This document shows positions 53,701-59,700 of a stretch of DNA of 64,000 nt, piece after piece. Source of the DNA: Haliclystus octoradiatus (taxonomy: Eukaryota; Cnidaria; Staurozoa; Stauromedusae; Haliclystidae). Numbering within the stretch: position 1 is the stretch's first letter; every line of letters starts with the position of its first letter. The position numbers and the translations under genes were made by a program. The stretch is from assembly GCA_916610825.1 (NCBI GenBank), contig OU744452.1, forward strand, positions 16,517,103 through 16,581,102. The letters are read 5' to 3'. Under the pieces are notes generated by a model, which saw only the letters and a program-made list of their open reading frames with translations, searched no databases and was not told the DNA's origin.

Positions 53701-56700
53701 AAGCTATAGATCATAGGAAACTGTGCGCCAGTTGCTTAATATTGATAATTTACTTACCTGAACATAGACGTCATATGAAGGGCATTATTTGATTTCCATC
53801 TATGTAAAGAAGAATATAGATAAATCTCTTAACTCACAGACCACTAAGCATAAAGAATACCTAAAATAACTTTCACATTGTAAATGTAGTAAGCATTTAG
53901 ATTGAGACATGAGTACAGTAATTATTACAATAATGCATTGAAGAGAAAGTGATAGAAAATTACAGCAGAAAATATTTGAGAATGGTCACACAGGGTCCGA
54001 CAAAATGTTTTACCTTCCGTAAACTTTCCAAGTTTCCAGACTTTGTCGGACCCTGGGCACTCATGAATCACATTTGGCGATAAAATCAGCATCTGTAGGG
54101 GAGACCGGGGAGACTTGGACCTAGGGAGACATGGGACAAGAGCGTTCCTGATTACCCATGTAAATTATCTTCTAATATGCTGTATATCACTTCATTTCAT
54201 GTTGTTTCCCTAAATTTCAATAACCAACAATAACTAATTATCAAGAAATTTTAGTGTACAGCTTACGATGATCGACATGCGTTTGCGATTCTTCTTTTGA
54301 TTCAATTCATTTTAGAATAAGTGTTTAATTGCCATTTTGAATGGTGCCATTGCAACGGTTTTACTTTGATGAATCTTTTGATATAAAATGTTTGAATACA
54401 TTCCTGTTGATGAGGAGTGCCACCTCATTTTTTTGCTAGGAAGTCAAATGGGGAGACATGGAACAGCGCGTTTTAGCATCAACCACGAATGGGAAACTAA
54501 TCGCATTTGGTGGAAATATTGAGTTTGTTTTTATTTATATGCGCTATATTCAACTTTTTTACTTTGTGGAGATAAAGTTGCTAAATCAATTACAATTAGA
54601 TTGATGACAGGTGTGACAAAAATTATTGTTATTTATTAATGCTAAAATTACTTTTTGCTGGCTTAATTTTGATCAAATAAACTCCCTAAGTCAAAGCAAC
54701 AGCTGTAGTGTCTGGTACTGGAAAGTAAATTTGTCAGTTATTTAATGAAATTTGAGAAAATATGCCTGATCCATGTCATCCCATCGTGTCCCAAGTCTCC
54801 CCTCTAAAATGGTCGGTCTTCCGCACTAAATATTTGAAAAACTGCTACATTTATGTAATTGATATTATTACCCTTTTGAATTGAGCATGTTGGCTAATTA
54901 ATGACATAAAATTTGTTACATTTGCACAACCACAATAATTTTAATAATTAAAAATGTGAAAAGTGGTTCAAGTCTCCCCGGTCTCCCCTATATATTATTG
55001 TAAGATAAATGATCGCATACCGTATCAGCCCGACTATAAATCGACCCAACTAATTTTCAAGTCAAATAATCCAGAAAAGGTTGACTTATACTTGCGCTCA
55101 TTAGGTAATCATCAATCACATTTACATAAAATGTTGTATTCTCCTAGTAGCTCTGTGAAATAAACTATTCATGAAGTTTAAGAATTATTTGTGATCTCAG
55201 CGCATGTTTTGTTTGTGAAGTGTATGAGCTGTTCATGATTTTATGAAAAAAAATTGAAGAAGAAATGATGTATAAAAACATTTTCATGTAAAAATGATTT
55301 TCTGTAATTCAAATATATGACTAATTATCAGAGAAGAGATACGTTACATTACATAAAGCAACAATACATTGATGAATCAACTTTAGCTGATACTCATTAT
55401 TTTTGGCACGGTAAAACTAATCTTGAAATGTTAACGAAAACGTCAACAACTATTTTATATATTTATCTGACAAATAATAGCCTTCTGTTGTGCATCAATC
55501 CACCGTGTTCTTTTAACTTATTTTAGTAGTATTATCACTATATCTATAAAAAAGTGGGCATTGAGAGTTGAAATCAAATTGTGAACGTCAACAATTTTCA
55601 CTTTTTATGCTCTTATCTTCTTCTAGTAAACAAAATTAACTTTTAAATTGGAATTCCTCAGAACAGTTCAATATGTTTCATACCTAGACGTAAACAGATG
55701 ATTAAGAGTTTGACTTTTAAATTCAACACCAGAAATTCTGTCTTGTCCACATGAATCTGCAAATGCAAAAAATACCTCTGTGATAACAGTTCATAAACAC
55801 CATGAACAGTTCATGAAAAAGTCTATGAAAAACAGGTCATTTAACTTTCAATGACTAGTTCCTGAATCCTGGTGATCACGTAACTTCTATGAGGGAAATT
55901 AGAGTCTGGTAGATTATTTTTTCCTTATAGTATTCTAGGGTGATTCCATCATGTAAACATGATCACAGTTGTTTATTCTTAGGACTATTGTCATAAAAAT
56001 ATGGTTGGGAAAAACTTTTTCGCTTATCTTTTAAAGATAAAAAACAAGGATCTTTATCTTGATTAGAAACTTAAAAACAATTATTCCCTATCCTTCATTT
56101 CGAATTTTGCTAGTTTTCAAACAGTCTCAAGGACAAATGATTACCGCTTATAAACAGTTATAAACTGTTAGAAACTGTTAGAAACAGTTAGAAACTGTTA
56201 TAAACAGTTAAGCCCTGGCCAAATGACTTTTTTTATTTCGCCAACATTAATCGGATTTTGTTGAGTTCATTTTCGTCAACATCTTGAGGGTGGCCAAATG
56301 ACTTTTTCTTTTCGCCAACATTCATCGGATTTTGTTGAGTTCCTTTTCGTCAACAGCGGATGGTATTTTGAGGCTTGGAAGCTAGTCAATCGAGTCCACC
56401 AATCCTGAGACAGGCTACGTCATTGTTGATCAATCAGAGGAACGTTCATATTTTCAATAAAACTCAACAATGTTGAGGAAATAAAAAGTCATTTGGCCAC
56501 TTTGCCAACATCGGTAGAGAACAATAGAACTCAATAAAATCCGATGAATGTTGAGGAAATTTTTGAATGTATTCAAAATCGAAATTCAACATCAGCCAAC
56601 AAAATCCGAAAGGGTGAGGGTGGCCAAATGACTTTTTATTTTCTCAACATTCATCGGATTTTGTTGAATTCAACAATGTTGGCGAAATAAAAAGTCATTT

Positions 56701-59700
56701 GGCCGGGGCTTTAGAAACTGTTATAAACAGTTAGAAACTGTTATAAACAGTTAGAAATTGTTTATAAAGGCACTCCTAGGGAACTTCCAAAAAGTACGTT
56801 ATAGCCAGGGTCCGAAGTTTAGCCTTCTGGGGCATTTCAACATTTTCTTGAATTTTCTTGTTGAGGTTGATCAATAAATCATAGGAAGATCAATTTTCTT
56901 CTGGATTTACTCTAATCTTCAGGAATCTAGGATTCCAGGATTCCTACTTTCGCAACGTACCGTTATAGCTAATTATTTCATAAGAAGAAGAAAACTAAAT
57001 ATCACCAGGAAGATGAGCTAAATTCAGTCCATTATATGTAATTTGTCATACTAGGTGAGGTTATAAATAAAGCTTACATTTCTTAATTTAGGCGAAGCTA
57101 AAATCAGCCCATGTGTTCTTTGAGAGTGAGTTTTTTGATTCTTCCCCTTTGTGGGGGAACATGTATAATTATAGGCGGAAGTTAACTTATCTCAATGATG
57201 CTAGTTGTGAGGTGAGCATTGCCGATGTCTCAGCGTGTTTCTTGCCTGATTAGGTAATAAGTAATTTATCAGACTGTGAAGGTCCTAGGTCCTAGCTTTG
57301 TTTGCGGAAGGTTCCAGCTGCGAGGGTGCGCCTAGTTTTTTGTGTTCGAGTCATTCCTTCAAGGGATTGAAAGCTGTCAAACGCATTCGCATTCGCATTG
57401 AGTTGTGTTTTTAGTATTCGCACGTGTTGGTGTTTTAAAAGCTTTGAGTGTTATAGAAAAACGTGATTTATTTTAAGTTTAATAAGTTTATTGCTTTTAT
57501 TGGTTTTTGATCCCCTCCTTCCTGTCCCATAATTTGTGTTGTTTTCATTTAGGTTTATTTAGGCTTTTGTTTTTTCTTGTCAAGTTGGTAAGTAACGTCA
57601 GGTTTGTATTCATTATGTGTAATTTCCACTGATTATCAGTGTGACGGGTGCTTGGTTGGATAGGGATCTTAGGATGGAGAGTGACAGGTTCGCCCATATT
57701 AGAAAGAGCAGCATACAGCAAGCACTTAGAAGTTGGAAGCATAAAGCAAACTGAGAGATGTGATGGATATAGCAAGCATATAACATCAAGCATATAGATG
57801 TTGTTAAAGCTTAGTAGTTGTGCAAATATAGATATATCTAAATAGAAGCATTAATAGATATCCCACCAACCAAGCACCTAAGCCAGAGCCCATCATCGGA
57901 TGAGTTTAAACAGTTGTTACTGTATAAGATATATTCTTTTTGTAGCCTATAGTCTCACTCACCTCCGTGTACTGGAACCTTCTCGAAGTATGTGACATCG
58001 GATAACAGCTTAGAGAATATATCTAGAATACTGCAAAAAAATTGTGAAAATAGTTTATATATGGAATGACCCATAGTACAAGAATAGTGAAAGATACATC
58101 AATTAAATAATTTCCAACGAAAAATATAAAACAGTTTCTGACAATGAGAGAGATCGGAAAATTATAATGCAAACAAAGAAGTGATAAAGTGTATTTTATC
58201 AAACCAATATTAAAACTAGTAGCCTACCGGTAGCTATCTATATAGATCATGTAGCATTTTTCAGAAAAGCTTTCTAGTAGAATAATCTGAAATAAACTTC
58301 ACCAGTTGGGGTTGTAAATTCAAAATGCGAAATATTCTCTCTGTGTTGGTTTGAGTCGTGTCACTTTATATTCATTTCAACTGCTCACATGTTTTTGACA
58401 TTAACACTGACGTGTTGACCATTTACATTAGAACAAACAAAATAATTCCATGTAGTTTGATAGCATCGGCTTTAAATGGTATAAACCACTCATACACATA
58501 CACGATTTGAAATAGCTTGTTTACAAAATAATTGTATTACTTTCAAAGAAACACAGACAAATACAAAAGTGGCTGTTGTATGAGATGCTTGGATAAAAAA
58601 CATTTGATAAAAAGTAGCCGCTAGCAGCGTTTAAGAGAGATGACCATTCTATAGAGACGGAAAACAAAAGAAAATGGCAAAAGAAATACTGATTGTGACT
58701 GTTCTGTATGAGTGGTTGTGCTATCAGGGTAGTCTTATAGCAGATTTGACTGTATAGCACCAGGAATGTTAAAAGACTGTATATATACAGTAACATTAAT
58801 ATTATTTATGAAATTGCTGATAAATGTTTCCCAAACATTGACTGAAAAATTAAGAGCCTTTCACCTTGCCTTTTACCTGTTCCCTAGCTGTTGTATAAAT
58901 TTAACATAGAACACAATATTAGGCTACTTGATGAATCAATTACACATCTTCCTCAAATGGACAAACACATTTCCTTTAGGGTGACTGCGACCAGCCTGCA
59001 TTCAACGTACTATTTACTTAAAATACATAGAAAGGCCTACCCAGGACACATACATTGAAACCTATATATAACGGCCAGCTACGAGAGGTAGATAAATTGA
59101 CCATTATAGACAAGTGACCTTTATATACATGTTTGATTCAATAGTAAATACTATTTTAGACATTGAAAGAGTGACCACTATAGACAGGTGGCCGCTGTAT
59201 AGAGGTGACCGTTATAACAGATTTGACTGTACATGTTTAAAAATGAGCTATTACCTCCCATTCTTTAAATCATTTGATTGTAGTAAATCAAGTAAAAATT
59301 CAATTATGCAAACAACATTGTATTCATCAAATTGATCAGCCTATGGAAAATAAAGCGGTAGAAATGATGGAATAAATGATGTTTTTTTTAGTTTATAGTG
59401 TTTAAACTTGTTTTACAAGCTTAGATAATTACAAAAGTTGAAAAGAAGTAATTTTCAGAATATATTACTGGGTTGTCGCCCCAGTTTGCCCCACGTGATG
59501 CAACAAACTCCACCTTTTTATAATTAGCATGTGACAGATGCAAAGCCATGATGGTTGTTCAAAATCAAGTGGTGGAATTTTCTCCATAGACAATAACATG
59601 GAAGTAGCAGTGACTTTTCGAAAAATCTATCACAATCTTTTGATGAGAAATATCCTTTGCGATTGTCACAAATTATTACCATGCCTTCTTATTATATGTG

